Shown: piece after piece, positions 1 through 11,580 of the stretch
Layout of the letters: every line of letters begins with the position of its first letter
Numbering within the stretch: the first letter of the stretch is position 1
Assembly: GCA_036924085.1 (NCBI GenBank)
Contig: JAVGWX010000013.1
Span: 60,108,390-60,172,389, forward strand
Direction: 5' to 3'
Length of the DNA: 64,000 bases
Source: Ariolimax columbianus
Lineage: Eukaryota > Mollusca > Gastropoda > Stylommatophora > Arionidae
Notes under the pieces: model-generated
What the model was told of the DNA's origin: nothing
Database searches by the model: none
The model's input: the letters and a program-made list of their open reading frames with translations, nothing else
Position numbers and translations under genes: made by a program

Positions 1-224
1 TTCGGGATGTTTACTGTAGTACGCCGCCCATACAGTGGGTTAGAGGACATATGTTGCTTATACAGAGAATACTAGTTGTTTTTGCTTGTGAATGCACATA
101 TCGACAAAGGGATATTTTGCTACTCAGATATTAAGCTCGCAATATCACTAGACCTATAAGCGAATAATGCGAATCACAATGTAAACATGCAATTCCCTAG
201 TAGTGGATCCAACGGGAAGCTTCG

Positions 225-545
225 ACTGGTTCATTTCTTCTTATTCTTTTTCGTTCGTCTTCAGACATCAGCTTCAATGACTCTAACGAAGTCATCAGTC
301 GACTCAAGGCTCTCTACGCTTCCGTACAGCTTCTCGTTGAAGGACACTAGCTGTTGCCAAATGCTACTTCTTTTGTCGGTATACTGTGGACATGACTGCA
401 AAATATGTTCTGCCTTCATGGGGGCTGTGCCGCAGGCACGAAGATCTGTAGTACCAATCTTGAACTTGTTGTACAGATGACATCTCAGACTGTTGTGACC
501 TGTGCGTAGCCGGAGAATGATCATCTATGTGGCCAGGGTGTCGTT
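225..545 (-). pseudogene. 3' end fragment of an RNase H-type (I-like) LINE, divergent copy
   Basis: Read on the minus strand, about 87 codons resemble the extreme C-terminus of the I-like LINEs at 7.3, 15, 23.6 and 47 kb. They share a leucine-rich R-L-R-T-G-H-N segment, a zinc-knuckle-like cluster (two Cys, then H-I-L-Q-S-C) and a K-L-Y-G-S-V-E-S-L motif near the end. A TTCTTCTTATTC stretch at about 236-250 lies where the other copies carry their (GAA)n 3' tail. Protein similarity to the other copies is only partial, so this is either an older insertion or a related subfamily. No RT or RNase H sequence is left. Confidence 0.7.
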
Positions 546-556
546 TTTTTTTCCAT

Positions 557-826
557 TTTAACTTAACTTAACTTAACATCTTTATACTGGTTTAGAAGAC
601 CCTGAAGAGTCTGTATACAACCAGTTACATTTACATCACCTTGCTCTAAAAGCCATGCGCATCCAGTTTATTCTTAAATGCATTAACTGTCCCTGCCTCC
701 ACTACCTCCTCTGGCAATGCATTCCATGCAGACACCACTCTCTGACTAACAAAATATTTCCTAATATCTAATCTGGCCCTCTCTTTAGTCAGCTTGTAGC
801 TATGTCCTCTTGTCTGCAGTAACAGA
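557..826 (-). pseudogene. CR1-like LINE 3' terminal fragment
   Basis: The sequence starts with the pentameric tail (cttaa)n at 557-577, then matches the 3' end of the CR1-like copy at 2586 almost base for base (TTTATACTGGTTTAGAAGACCC, then the complement of the last ORF2 codons). Reverse reading gives R-G-H-S-Y-K-L-T, then S-Q-R-V-V-S-A-W-N-A-L-P and F-K-N-K-L-D, the usual CR1 C-terminus. The copy is 5'-truncated after about 260 bp, where the 55-bp satellite begins. Confidence 0.8.
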
Positions 827-2585
827 CCAACACTGAGAAAATGTGTCCTACACAATATCTTACAGTTCACATGTATTGACAGACCAACACTGAGCTTTTC
901 TGTTCTATACAGTGTGTTACCTTCCATTTGTTAACAAACAGACACCAAGAATAAATGTCCTAAACAACATCCTGCTGTCCCCATGTCAATAGACCAACAA
1001 CGAGCTGTAATGTTCTAAATACATTTTTACTATCAACACATTAACAAACCCACACTGAGCCTTATCGCCAAAAAAAAAGTATCTTCCTTTCCCCCAAAAA
1101 AGAGATGCAATAGACTTAATTATTTTATATGACTATCACAGTGCAAACAGAATGACACCGTGGTTCAATGTCCTTTATATTATCTTGATATTCACAGGAC
1201 AAAAGAAGTAGACAGACAACAAACTCTACTGTCCCACATAGTATCTTACTTTCCACCTCTCAACAAACGGACCATGTCCGTTAATGTTGTATATATTATA
1301 CTACTAATCACATGTTAATATATCCACACTGTGCTTCAATGCCCTACATTTTATCTTTGAATCCCCATGCCAGAAGAACACTTAGCTTTACTGTAAAACA
1401 TACTATCTTACCATCCACATGTCAACAGACCAGCACCAAGCTTTGATACCCTACATATTATCTTATCACCGACATGTTAACAGACCAGCACCAAGATTTA
1501 CTACCCTAAATATTATCTTACCATCCACATGTTAACAGACCAGCACCAAGCTTTGATACCCTACATATTATCTTATCACCGACATGTTAACAGACCAGCA
1601 CCAAGATTTGCTACCCTAAATATTATCTTACCATCCACATGTTAACAGACCAGCACCGAGATTTGATACCCTACATATTATCTTACCACCCAGATGTTAA
1701 CAGACCAGCACCAAGATTTGCTACCCTAAATATTATCTTACCATTCACATGTTAACAGACCAGAACCGAGATTTGATACCCTATATATTATCTTACCCTC
1801 TACATGTTAACAGACCAGCACCAAGATTTGATACCCTAAATATTATCTTACAATCCATTTGATAACTGACCAATACTAAGATTGGATACCTTACATATTC
1901 CTTTACTATCCACATGGCAACAGATGTAGACCACCATGTAATTTTATAGTCTTACGTAGTACCTACAATCCATAAATTAACAGACCAACACCAAAATGTG
2001 TGTTCTACATAGCATTTTACTTTCACCGTGTTTTAGTGAAATGAGATACCAAAGGATGCAGAGCTGAGGTAAAAGCTATGGTGTAGCCACTATGTCCTGG
2101 TAAAGATTATGGACAGCATCATGATTACTGGCTTGCAGATATAACATGACCAAAGGATCCTGAACGCAAAGAGGAATAAAGAATTTGTGCACGCTAGAGG
2201 ACTAAGATTGAGTTTTAATGTCCTACATATTATCTCTTTATCTACATATTAACAGATAGACACTAAGATTTAATGGTGTACATATTATCTTACTATCCAC
2301 ATGTTAGGAGTCAGATACTGAGCTTTAATCTCTTACATAAGGTCTTACTATTTACAAATCAACAGATGCAAACCAACTTGGAAATTTACTGTCTTGAAAA
2401 TATCTTACATGTATAATCTACAAATATCACATGTTAGTAGACTAACACTCAGCTTTAATGTCCTACATAGTATCTCACTATCAACATATTTGCAGATTGA
2501 CACCAAGTTTTAATCTTCTACAAGATATTTTATTATTCACATATTAGCAAACCAACAGCAAGCTTGTTAGCAGTCTAATACTAAA
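820..2585. repeat. Degenerate 55-bp satellite array, left block
   Basis: A unit of about 55 bp, ACATGTTAACAGACCAGCAC followed by CAAGATTTGCTACCC and TAAATATTATCTTACCATCC, is repeated many times. Spacing is exactly 55 bp in the best part (ACATG at 1527, 1582 and 1637). Copies at 1380-1870 are very similar, and copies outside that are diverged, suggesting recent homogenisation of the core. About 2035-2205 is not recognisably part of the unit. The array resumes after the CR1 insertion at 4016. Confidence 0.85.
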
Positions 2586-4015
2586 CTTAACTTAACGTCT
2601 TTATACTGGTTTAGAAGACCCTGCAGAGTCTGTAAACAACCAGTTACATTTACATCACCTTGCTCTAAAAGGTATGCGCATCCAGTTTATTCTTAAATAC
2701 ATTAACTGTCCCTGCCTCCACTACCTCCCCTGGCAATGCATTCCAAGCAGACACCACTCTCTGACTAAAAAAATATTTCCTAATATCTAACCTGGACCTC
2801 TCTTTAGTCAGCTTGTAGCTATGCCCTCGTGTTATTGTAGGTGGCTGTATTTTAAAAAAACTTGTTATAGTCTAATTTATCGATTCCTCTGATCATCTTA
2901 TAAACCTGTATTAAGTCACCACGAATTCTTCTCTCTTCGAGACACTGAAGGCCGGTTTTTCTGAGTCGTTCCTCATAACTGTAATTCTGGAATCCCACTA
3001 TCATCTTTGTCGCTCTTTTTTTGTATTCTTTCTAGCATGTTTATGTCCCCTCTATGATAAGGACTCCACACCTGTACACATTACTCCAATCTAGGTCTAA
3101 CTAAAGCTTTATACAGTTTGACGATCACTTCCTTGCTCCTATGTTTAACATTTCTTTTTATCATACCTAACATTGCATTTGCCTTTTTCACTGCTACCTT
3201 AACTTGCTCACTCACCTTTCCTGTATGATCAATTATAACCCCTAGGCCCCTTTCCTTATCTATCTTTCTAATATTGTTTTCTCCCATTCTGTAATTATGT
3301 TCCATATTGGATCTACCCATGTGGATGACTGTACATTTATCTACATTGAACTTCATTTGCCAGCTTACAGACCATTCTCGAATTTTATGTAAATCCGACA
3401 TCAATATATCCACTTCCGCTTTAGATGAGACACTACTGCATAGTTTTGTGTCATCAGCAAATTTTGCAATCATGGATCCCATATCAATGTCCAAATCATT
3501 TATATATATCAAGAACAAAATTAGTCCCAAAACCGAGCCCTGTGGCACACCGCTTTTCACTTCACACCACTCATACTCCTTATTTATACCCACCCTCTGC
3601 CTTCTTCCCGTTAACCAATTTTCAATCCATTTGGCAACTTCCCCACCTATTCCATGTGATTTTAACTTTCGAAATAATCTTTGATGAGGTACTCTATCAA
3701 AGGCCTTTGCAAAGTCTAGATAAATAACATCCACTGGCTCCCCTTTACCTATGATTTTAGTAACCACCTCCATGAATTCTAATAGATTTGTTAAGCATGA
3801 TCTCCCTCTAGTAAACCCATGCTGACTATTTCTAATTAGATTAAATTTGTCTAAATGCATTCCAATGTTTTCTTTGATTATTGACTCTAACAATTTACAG
3901 ACTATGCTCGTTAAACTCACCGGTCTATAATTCGCTGGATCTGATGTTTTGCTTTTTTTCAATAAGGGGATCACTCCTGCATCTTTCCAATCCCGTGGAA
4001 CAATCCGTTTTGTAA
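2586..4015 (-). pseudogene. CR1-like LINE, 5'-truncated, RT domain largely readable
   Basis: A minus-strand frame from 3974 to 3081 (297 aa) holds a reverse transcriptase. It shows N-Y-R-P-V-S-L-T-S (RT2), a Q-H-G-F block (RT2a), Y-L-D-F-A-K-A-F-D (RT3/A), S-G-V-P-Q-G-S-V-L-G (RT4/B), F-A-D-D-T-K-L (RT5/C, catalytic Asp pair present) and a thumb ending in L-Y-K-A-L-V-R-P-R. Downstream, 3080-2600 encodes the connection region with frameshifts and ends in S-Q-R-V-V-S-A-W-N-A-L-P. The 3' end is a (cttaa)n tail at 2584-2598. The 5' end is cut inside RT1 near 4005. The copy lies inside the 55-bp satellite, which continues on both sides. EN and ORF1 are absent. Confidence 0.9.
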
Positions 4016-4320
4016 TGCAGAGCTTTGATGTCCTACATAGTATCTCACTATCAACATATTAGCAGATTGACACCGATCTTTAATCTTCTACATGATATTT
4101 TACTATTCACGTGTTAGCACACCAACCGCAAGCTTGTTAGCAGTCTAACGCAGAGCTTTAATGTCCTACATAGTTTCTCACTATCAACATATTAACAGAC
4201 TGATACCAAGCTTTAATCTTCTACACAGTATCTTGCTATTCACATGTTAATACACACACAGCAATATTTACGTTCGTACATATAATCTTACTGTGCACAT
4301 GTTAACCACAATAGAATTAT
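4016..4320. repeat. 55-bp satellite array, right block
   Basis: The repeat seen at 820-2585 continues after the CR1 copy. AGAGCTTTGATGTCCTACATAGTATCTCACTATCAACATATTAGCAGA-type units repeat four to five times, with about 55-60 bp between AGCTTTAAT motifs, and fade out near 4320. The units beside the two CR1 boundaries (about 2450-2585 and 4016-4230) are closely alike, as expected if one array was split by the insertion. Confidence 0.75.
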
Positions 4321-6867
4321 TAACTCTCAAACCCTTCGACGGTTTGCAAAGACTGGCCTTTTCAAACAAGCTAAACGCCTACTGTGTATGTATTTGCTTA
4401 ATGGATGAATCAACAACAACAGAACCAAACAAAGGTGTTTTGCAATCAATTCTAGAGCTGCATTAAAATGCCAGTAGGAACAGTACGTAATAAGTAGTTT
4501 TGGAAATCTGTCAATACTGTAGGGTTTTACACAGTTGTACACACACGCACACACAAACGTAAAGAAATAAGTGCATTCGTACAAAAATGTATGTTTAAAA
4601 TAATAAGATATGTATTACTACCATGCTTTCAATTTGGTGTATGTTAATAGTGTCAGTATTCGAATATATCATAAATACACTGAGTGACAGCAAACAGCAA
4701 TTTAACAATACCTGGGCTTTAGGAATGTGTACTTTAATATCTGTTTGTTTACATTTGTTAATATGACAACTTATGCATCTTGTGAAATAAAGAAATAAAC
4801 AAGAAACAAACACACACTGGAATAAGGTTCAATTTAATGTTTACGTATTTCTTATGCCACATTATGAATATAATGTCTACATATATTCAGCCAGCAGTAA
4901 ACATGCAAGATTCCATATGGCTAGTGTTATTAAAATCATGGTAATGGGTGTCCTGTTCTAAAATATGTACAGTTTAAAATTTGGATATTTACAATGAGAT
5001 TAACAATCTATAGATGGTATGTTAGAGAAATTTATAACATAAAAGTCTACATACATTTGCTTTTACATATCCAAGCTTGAACAATTTAAAAGTAGCACAC
5101 ACGTAATATAAGCACGCTTAACCATAAACAACTTTCAGCACAGGATCTTCGATTAGCTAGATAACAGTTTCACGGCCTAGTAGTGAACTGTATTTACACG
5201 GACAATGATTACTTCGTCATAAGGGCAATGTATTCAAAAGAAAGGGATGTAATAAATGCACTACAATAATATAAATCATTTAATAATTACATGAAAATAA
5301 AGCAAATACTTATAATCGTTAAGGTTGCGTTTAATGGAGCATACCATACGAAATTTACCTTTCGGAAATTTCTAACATTTATTTGCATTTTATGAATATT
5401 ATTAAATTCATTTTAAAAACAATATGCGAGTCGCTGTCACCACAACAGAGCTAACTTAAACAGGCATCTGCATATATGCTAACTCTAACCTTACGTATCT
5501 ATTAACATGACTTCGACGCCGGTCAAGGTCCAAGGTTCAGCTCTTGTGATAAGCACGGCTTTGCTGTCACAATCGTCGCGAGCGCCCGGGGTCGCGAGCT
5601 GTTCCTCCCCATATGTCGTGCACGAGAACGACAACAAGCGTGAGAAATTTGGTCGGGTGGATAATTAACACCTATCGCCTTCAGTGTACAGATGCCAATG
5701 TACACGTCCATATGGTTCTGGTTTGTAACCTGGATAAAGAGAGGAGACCCCCAAGTCAGAACCTCTCGCGCAAATTTTAATTATATATTTTTTGTATTTG
5801 TTTGGTTATGTCCCCTGCTATGTTAAACCCTGGATGTCCATAACATCGGCGACGAAGATGGCACACGACATAAAACTACACCCCCTTCCACGCCTTCTAA
5901 CGACACAAGTTGATAGAAGATGATGATGATGATGATGATGGTAATCATGACAATAATAATAACAAAACATTGGTCATTGACCTACAATAAAACAATTAGA
6001 TAGATGTTAAAGCATACAACCATGAAGGAATGATTATTCCGTGAGATAAGCAGAAGAAAAAGTGTGATTCCCATTAAGACATGTTATTAGAGGAAACATA
6101 AGACCACACTATATGTACACGTAGAGCGTAGGATACAACGTTGGTAGAGTGGCTGCTTCTTTCCGGATGCAACTTGTTCCAGCCAACCCAGCTGTAAGCG
6201 AGTACCAGATTTACTTTTAGGAGAAATGATAGAGGAACAGGAATTGGTTTTCACAAAACCTGAAGTTTTTGGTTTGATTTGAGGTTTCAATTTCTGGATT
6301 CTGTGACGAAGACTTGCCCTTTTCTACCACAGACCGTTGTCCTTTGTGCGGTATCATGTCGTATTGACCAGTTCATGGATTCGTGTGTGTATCAGAACAA
6401 TGAAGATTCTAGTACCTCATCCCTAGCGGTAATAAAATAAATGTATATATCAGTGATATTGTAAGCCAAGACATCGAGGAAGGCAACTGGCTACCCCCAT
6501 CTGATAAAAGCTAAAACCTCTTATAGAGAAGTTTCTATCACAGCATCCCCGACTACAGTATATTTGTATTACTTGATGTATCCATGAATGTAAACAGCAA
6601 GTTGGCTGTGTTTGTATTCTGACATTATTTCCTTGACATAATCAACAGTTTGTTGGATGGATTGTCGCTACGGTTGGCACGTTCTAAATGCATGTTTTTG
6701 CTTGTGAGCTTCAATCCCTTCTGTATTTTGTGTTTATCTTTAACTGGTAGTGGGCGGGGTACATTGGAATGTCTTATATGATCACAGTAGTTCATATTTG
6801 TCATACATTAGTTGGTAGTCAGCATTGATTGCTGAGAGTACAGAAAAACAAGAAGACCAAAGTAGAG
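4321..6867. other. No gene recognised; AT-rich spacer
   Basis: Reading frames are short and show no motif that I recognise on either strand. A GC-rich patch at about 5505-5665 stands out from its AT-rich surroundings and may be a decayed repeat of unknown type. A (GAT)n run lies at 5918-5950. Confidence 0.5.
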
Positions 6868-6914
6868 AGAGAGAAAGAGAGAGAGAGAGAAAAAGAGAGA
6901 GAGAAAGAGAGAGA
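6868..6914. repeat. (GA)n low-complexity tract
   Basis: A purine-only run of GA and GAAA units of about 47 bp. It has no coding potential. Confidence 0.9.
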
Positions 6915-6995
6915 AGATGAACAACAGATATAGAGATATAAATATTTATATTGTTAGATGGCTATTAATTTGTGCAGGTGTTAAAAACAATTCGA

Positions 6996-7268
6996 GGTAA
7001 ATCATCTTCTTCGTACGCTGTCAGACGTCAACTTAAATTTGTTCGAAGAAAGCAGCTGTCATCCCGAGGCTGTAGACACTGCCATAGAGCTTGTCTAGTG
7101 TTGCCACTGGTGATGGCCACATGTGCTTTCTCTGGTTCTCGTATGTCGGGCAATTTTGCAGCAGATGTTCCGCGGTCATTTTCCCTGTACCACAGGTGCA
7201 TTCGTCAGTACCACCTATCTTCAGTTTATTGAATAGATGGTACCTCAGTCTGTTGTGGCCTGTGCGGA
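6996..7268 (-). pseudogene. I-like LINE 3' fragment abutting another copy
   Basis: It is nearly identical on the minus strand to the last 270 bp of the copy at 7303-8372 and to 47120-47380. It encodes the terminal zinc-knuckle-like segment (E-C-T-C-G-T-G then H-L-L-Q-N-C-P) and the end K-L-Y-G-S-V-D-S-L. It is cut immediately upstream of the (TTC)n tail of the next copy, so two members of one family lie head to tail, probably because one inserted beside or into the other's 3' end. Confidence 0.85.
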
Positions 7269-8372
7269 GTCTTCTTCTTCTTCTTCTTCTTCTTCTTCTT
7301 CGTACGCAGTCAGACAGTAACCATTATTTTTTCGAAGAAAGCAGCTGTCATCCCGAGGCTGTCGACACTGCCATAGAGCTTGTCTAGTGTTGCCACTGGT
7401 GATCGCCACATCTGCTCTCTCTGATCCTCGTATGTCGGGCAGTTTTGCAGCAGATGCTCAGCGGTCATTTTCCCGGTACCACACGAGCATTCGTCGGTGC
7501 CACCTATCTTCAGTTTGTTGAATAGGTGGTACCTCAGTCTGTTGTGGCCAGTGCGAAGTCTGAAGACCACGACCTGTTCTCTTCTGTTCAACTGGTAGTA
7601 GGCATCATTTTTTGTGTAGCCAGTACGCTCTGTTTCCCATTTGGCCATGTATCTGGCCCTAATAAACCATTTGAACTCGTTGTAGGTCACACTAGAATCT
7701 GCTTGTGGTAACCTTGCACCTTCTTTAGCCAGTCTGTCTGCCTTCTCGCCCACTACTCCAGCGATGTTAGGGCCTGCTGCATCCGATTGTTTGCTATGGT
7801 GAGATTTTCTTCAGAGGTCCACAAAGCCAGATCGTCTGCAAACATGGAGCTGTGGATTCTTCTTAATATATTCTCCATTATGTTGTTTATATACACCAGA
7901 AAAAAGTGTGGGTGACAGTACTCCCCCTTGGGGTACTCCCTGCTCCAGTGTCACATTTTTGCTCATCTTACCTTGTACTTGAACTCTGGCTGTTCTGTTT
8001 TCGAGATAGTGGCTGATCAATCTGCAAATTTTTCCAGATACTTCACTTCTTCGTAGCTTGACTTTAAGTCCCTCTTTCCACACCTTGTCAAATGCCTTCT
8101 CTAGATCCACCCTAACCGCTAGTTTGCTTTTTCTCTTGGTAAGCATCCTCTATTTCCTGCGCTATGAGAGTGATCTGATCCTCAGTGGATCTGTGTTATC
8201 TAAATCCTCCTTTATGTGGAATTAATATGTGTTTTTCTTCCAGGTGCCACATCAGTCTGATGTTTATCATACGCTCCATCAGTTTACCTACACAGCTCAG
8301 TAGACTGATAGGCCTGTTTCAATTTGGATCTGTTCTATCTTTTTATTTCTTTGGTACTGGTATTCGATGTAA
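7269..8372 (-). pseudogene. I-like LINE with RT-to-RNase H internal deletion
   Basis: The (TTC)n tail at 7269-7303 is the element's 3' (GAA)n. Minus-strand reading in order from 8372 gives the RT motif region (P-I-S-L-L-S-C-V-G-K-L, then V-D-L-E-K-A-F-D-K-V-W at 8110-8080, then Q-G-V-P-Q-G-G-V-L-S), the region of the F-A-D-D motif near 7840-7820, and then directly A-D-R-L-A-K-E-G-A at 7740, which belongs to the end of the RNase H domain. Compared with the copy at 23611-26942, roughly 1 kb (thumb, connection and most of RNase H) is missing at about 7755. The segment 7753-7310 is open for 147 codons. Confidence 0.85.
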
Positions 8373-8885
8373 ATGATTTTAACATGAAAAGGAAAAGGTA
8401 ATCCTTTCGCAATCATTGATGTCAAGGTTGAAGTGTTAGAGACTTCACTGTACTAGGCCTCAGCTTTTTATGAGGTGGGGTGGCCAACTCATGTTGTCGC
8501 CACATTTCCTTCAATGACACTTAACGACGTACAGGTTTAGTTATTAATGAGAATATCATTTGACAGAGTTGAGAGTAAGTAAACACGATTAGAAATGTGA
8601 ATCAGTTTCTACAGCTTTATGAAAATGGTTAGAGCTAGTGTGTGACTTTATCTATGCCGACATAGCATTTCTTGAAATCATTCCTCCTGCATAGTTTATA
8701 AGAATGAAATAGCCGATATCCTGACTCCAAAAGCCATGACAGCATGTTTTTGTTATTGTTGTTGTATTTACTGTTGTTGTAGAATGCCCGTGATATGTAA
8801 GATTAATTTTTTGTGCGTCCTGTAAAAGACTTTAAGTGGCGGGCTGCAACATGATGTAAGAATAGCCTTGAGAGTTTGAAAGATT
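8373..8885. other. No gene recognised; contains an interspersed-repeat block
   Basis: No coding signal. The stretch around 8812-8850 (TGCGTCCTGTAAAAGACTTT...) resembles 19671-19710 and, more weakly, 22288-22320, so it is part of a dispersed repeat of unknown class. Confidence 0.45.
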
Positions 8886-9040
8886 AGTTGGCAGGGGCAT
8901 AAACTTAAACATAAAGATACACCTAAGTACCTAGGAATTACAATGGATAGCACATTGTCCTACAAAGAACACTGTGAAGCGGTGAAACAAAAAAGTTAGC
9001 ACAATCATAAAACGTACTGAGTAAGCTAACAAACACGGCA
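8886..9040 (+). pseudogene. Short LINE reverse-transcriptase thumb fragment
   Basis: On the plus strand 8901-8990 encodes H-K-D-T-P-K-Y-L-G-I-T followed by T-L-S-Y-K-E-H-C. This is the thumb/connection segment usual in Jockey- or I-type LINE reverse transcriptases. Both ends are lost and the CR1 tail begins at 9041. Only about 40 codons survive, so the clade is uncertain. Confidence 0.6.
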
Positions 9041-10770
9041 TAACTTAACTTAACATAACGTTTTTATATTGGTTTAGAAAACTCATCAGTCTGTAGACAA
9101 CCAGTCCCATTTGCATTACCCTGCTCTAATAACTATGTACATCCTATTTATTCTTAAATGCATTAACTGTCTCTGCCTCCACTATTTCCAGGGGCAAAGC
9201 ATTCCAAGCATTCACCACTGTCTGAATTGAAAAAAAATGTCCTGTATCCAATTTGGACCTTTCGTTAGTTAATTTGTATCTGTGCCCTCTTGTTCTCGTT
9301 GGTGGTTGTATTTTGAAAAAAACTTGTTATAGACTAATTTAACTTTTCCTGTGATTATCTTATCAACTTAGATTAAGTCACGTTTAATTCTTCTCTTTTC
9401 TAGACACTAACGGCCGGTTTTTCTGAGTCTTTCCTCGTAACTGTAATTCTGGAATCCCACTATCAGTTTTGTCGCTCTTCTTTGTATCCTTTCCAGCATG
9501 TTTGTATCTCTTCTGCGATAAGGACTCCACAACTGTACACAGTACTCCGATCTAGGTCTAACTAATGCTTTATACAGTTTGACTATCACCTCATTACTCC
9601 TCTGTTTAATATTCCTTTTTTTTATCATACCTAACGTTGCATTTGACTTATTCACTGCTACCTGGACTTGCTCACTCATCTTACCTGTATGCTCTATTAT
9701 TACCCCTATGTCCCTTTCGTTATCTATCATTCTAGTATTGTTCTCGCCCATTCTGTAATTTTGTTCCATTTTTTACTTCACACCACTCAGAGTACTCCTT
9801 ATTTATGCCAATCTCTGGTTTCTTCCCGTAAACAAACTTTCAATCCATTCGGCAACCTGCCCATCTATCCCATGTGATTTTAACTTTTTAAATAATCTTT
9901 GATGAGGTACTATATCAAAAGCCTTTGTAAAATCTAGATAAATAACATCCACTGGTTCTCCCTTATCTATGATTTTAGTAACCTCCTCCATGCATTCCAA
10001 TAGATTTGTTAAGCACGGTCTCCCTCAAGTAAATCCATGCTGACTATTTCTGATTAGATTTAACCTGTCTAGATGCATTACAATGTTTTCTTTCATTATT
10101 GACTCTAACAATTTACAGACTATGCTCGTTAAACTTACTTAATTAGCTGGATCTGATTTCTTTCCTCTTTTGAATAAGGGAATCACTCCTGCGTCTTTCC
10201 AATCTCTTGGAACAATCCATTTTGCAAGTGATTGAGAAAATAATATAGCCAATGGTTTTACTAGTTAGTCTAAATAGCATTGATGAATGGATACCATCTT
10301 GATCTGTTAATTTATCCACTTGTAATCCTTCCAATCTTTTTAGAACCATTTCCTCCGTAATATAGAATGATTTTAACCGCACTATATCCATTTGACATTT
10401 GAAATATGTATAGGTCCTGGTATCTTGGAGGAGTCTTCTTTTGTTTAGACTGTGCCAAAGTATTGATTTATTAGATTAGCTATCTCCCTATTTTCTCTGC
10501 TTATATTTGTTTTGCTTTACTTGCCTTTATATACTTTGTCCAGGCTTTATTTTAAGTTCTTGTACATTTAGCTACAAATCTAGTAATCCACTTTTAATGA
10601 TTGGTGTTTTTACCTCCATACATGGAACATATTCGACTTTTAGTTGTTCTAAAAGTGTTTTGAACACTCTCCCTCTTGTTCAACGTCTGTACCTCTGACA
10701 ATATCTTTCCAGTTAATGTGGCTGTCTGTATCTTTCATCTTCTGTACATCTGTCTTAGAGTAGTCGTATG
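9041..10770 (-). pseudogene. CR1-like LINE copy with internal deletion
   Basis: The same family as 2586-4015. The (cttaa)n-type 3' end lies at 9043-9058, with minus-strand connection sequence R-R-A-T-K-L-I-V-G-F and Y-S-Y-E-E-R-L-R at 9440-9410, and RT fragments Y-L-D-F-T-K-A-F-D (about 9930) and the RT0/RT1 segment I-T-E-E-M-V-L-K-R-L-E-G-L (10350-10310). At about 9773-9780 the thumb is joined directly to the region before RT4. The palm block holding the P-Q-G and A-D-D motifs (about 270 bp relative to the other copy) is therefore deleted. Further upstream, 10400-10770 reads as decayed EN-RT linker. Confidence 0.85.
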
Positions 10771-10844
10771 CTCGCGAGTGTATATTTACATACATTGTAA
10801 ATGCTGTTATATGATATCTTTTATGGACAACTGATCACTGCAGC

Positions 10845-11205
10845 TAAAGGAATCGACTACCCCAAACCGCGATTCAAGGACGTATACAAGATGGACATGA
10901 CGTCATGCGACATCTAAGCCGAAGGCTCAGGATTGAGTCGATTGCAGACAGTCAGTTGGGAGGTGCACAGTAGTTGCCGACGCTTGTAGAGGCCATCTGG
11001 ATCCAGAGAAATGGGCACGACTGAAAAAATCGGGGAACACCCCGGCAAGTCAGCCTCCTCAGCCCCGTTGTACGATCTGCGACAGAGACTGCCACTCACG
11101 TGCCGACATTTGCAGCCATAGCAGACTGTGTCGAAATACGGGAGACAGAGCTGGGCAAACTTCGCCAGGGCGCCAGGCGCATGATGATCAGTGACTGAGA
11201 CGCCA
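10845..11205 (+). pseudogene. 3' coding end of an RTE/Jockey-type LINE with a terminal Cys/His finger
   Basis: Plus-strand reading gives R-F-K-D-V-Y-K-M-D-M at about 10870-10900. After decayed sequence it reaches R-C-T-I-C-D-R-D-C-H-S-R near 11067, followed by H-S-R-L-C-R. This C-x2-C-x-n-H finger ends the ORF2 of LINEs common in molluscs and other invertebrates. Several frameshifts lie between, and the frame stops near 11190. Everything upstream (EN, RT) is missing. Confidence 0.65.
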
Positions 11206-11357
11206 ATGAACTGATGAATATTAAATGTATTTATTTGTCTTGGCTTGGCTTCGTTTGTTCTCCATCTACCGCTACCAAACCCTGACACAGGCCTAAGTAG
11301 CAGAACGCAGTCCAGAGAACGGAATGCGTTATGTCGATATTTGCACCTTTCGGTCCA

Positions 11358-11580
11358 GCACATCCGACTTCAGCAAGCATTTTTTGAGTAATGGGTTAGC
11401 ATTCCCTCTTTGATCGCTTCTCCTTAGCTAGTCTGCTCTGTTGCAGCCTGTTTTCTAGAATACTGCGCGGACGTGTAGAACGGCCTTGGCAGCTACGGTT
11501 CGCTAGCCCTTACGCTATCAGTCAGCTATGGCTCGTTGACCACTGCAGCTCATGCGCTGCTCACCATCTTGATCCGGTAT
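11358..11580. repeat. Dispersed repeat shared with 60349-60545
   Basis: CCGACTTCAGCAAG(C/A)ATTTTTTGAGT and the following roughly 190 bp recur at 60349 with about 80% identity by eye, including the blocks TGTAGAA(C/G)GG(C/T)CTTGGCAGCT and GCAGTCAGCT. Both copies follow LINE coding fragments of similar type (10845-11205 here, 59696-60415 there). This is most likely the 3' untranslated end of one LINE family. Confidence 0.65.

Noticed and set aside
5510..5711. GC-rich minus-strand frame of 62 codons
   Set aside because: No domain, no neighbours and abrupt composition change. More likely an unidentified repeat than a gene.
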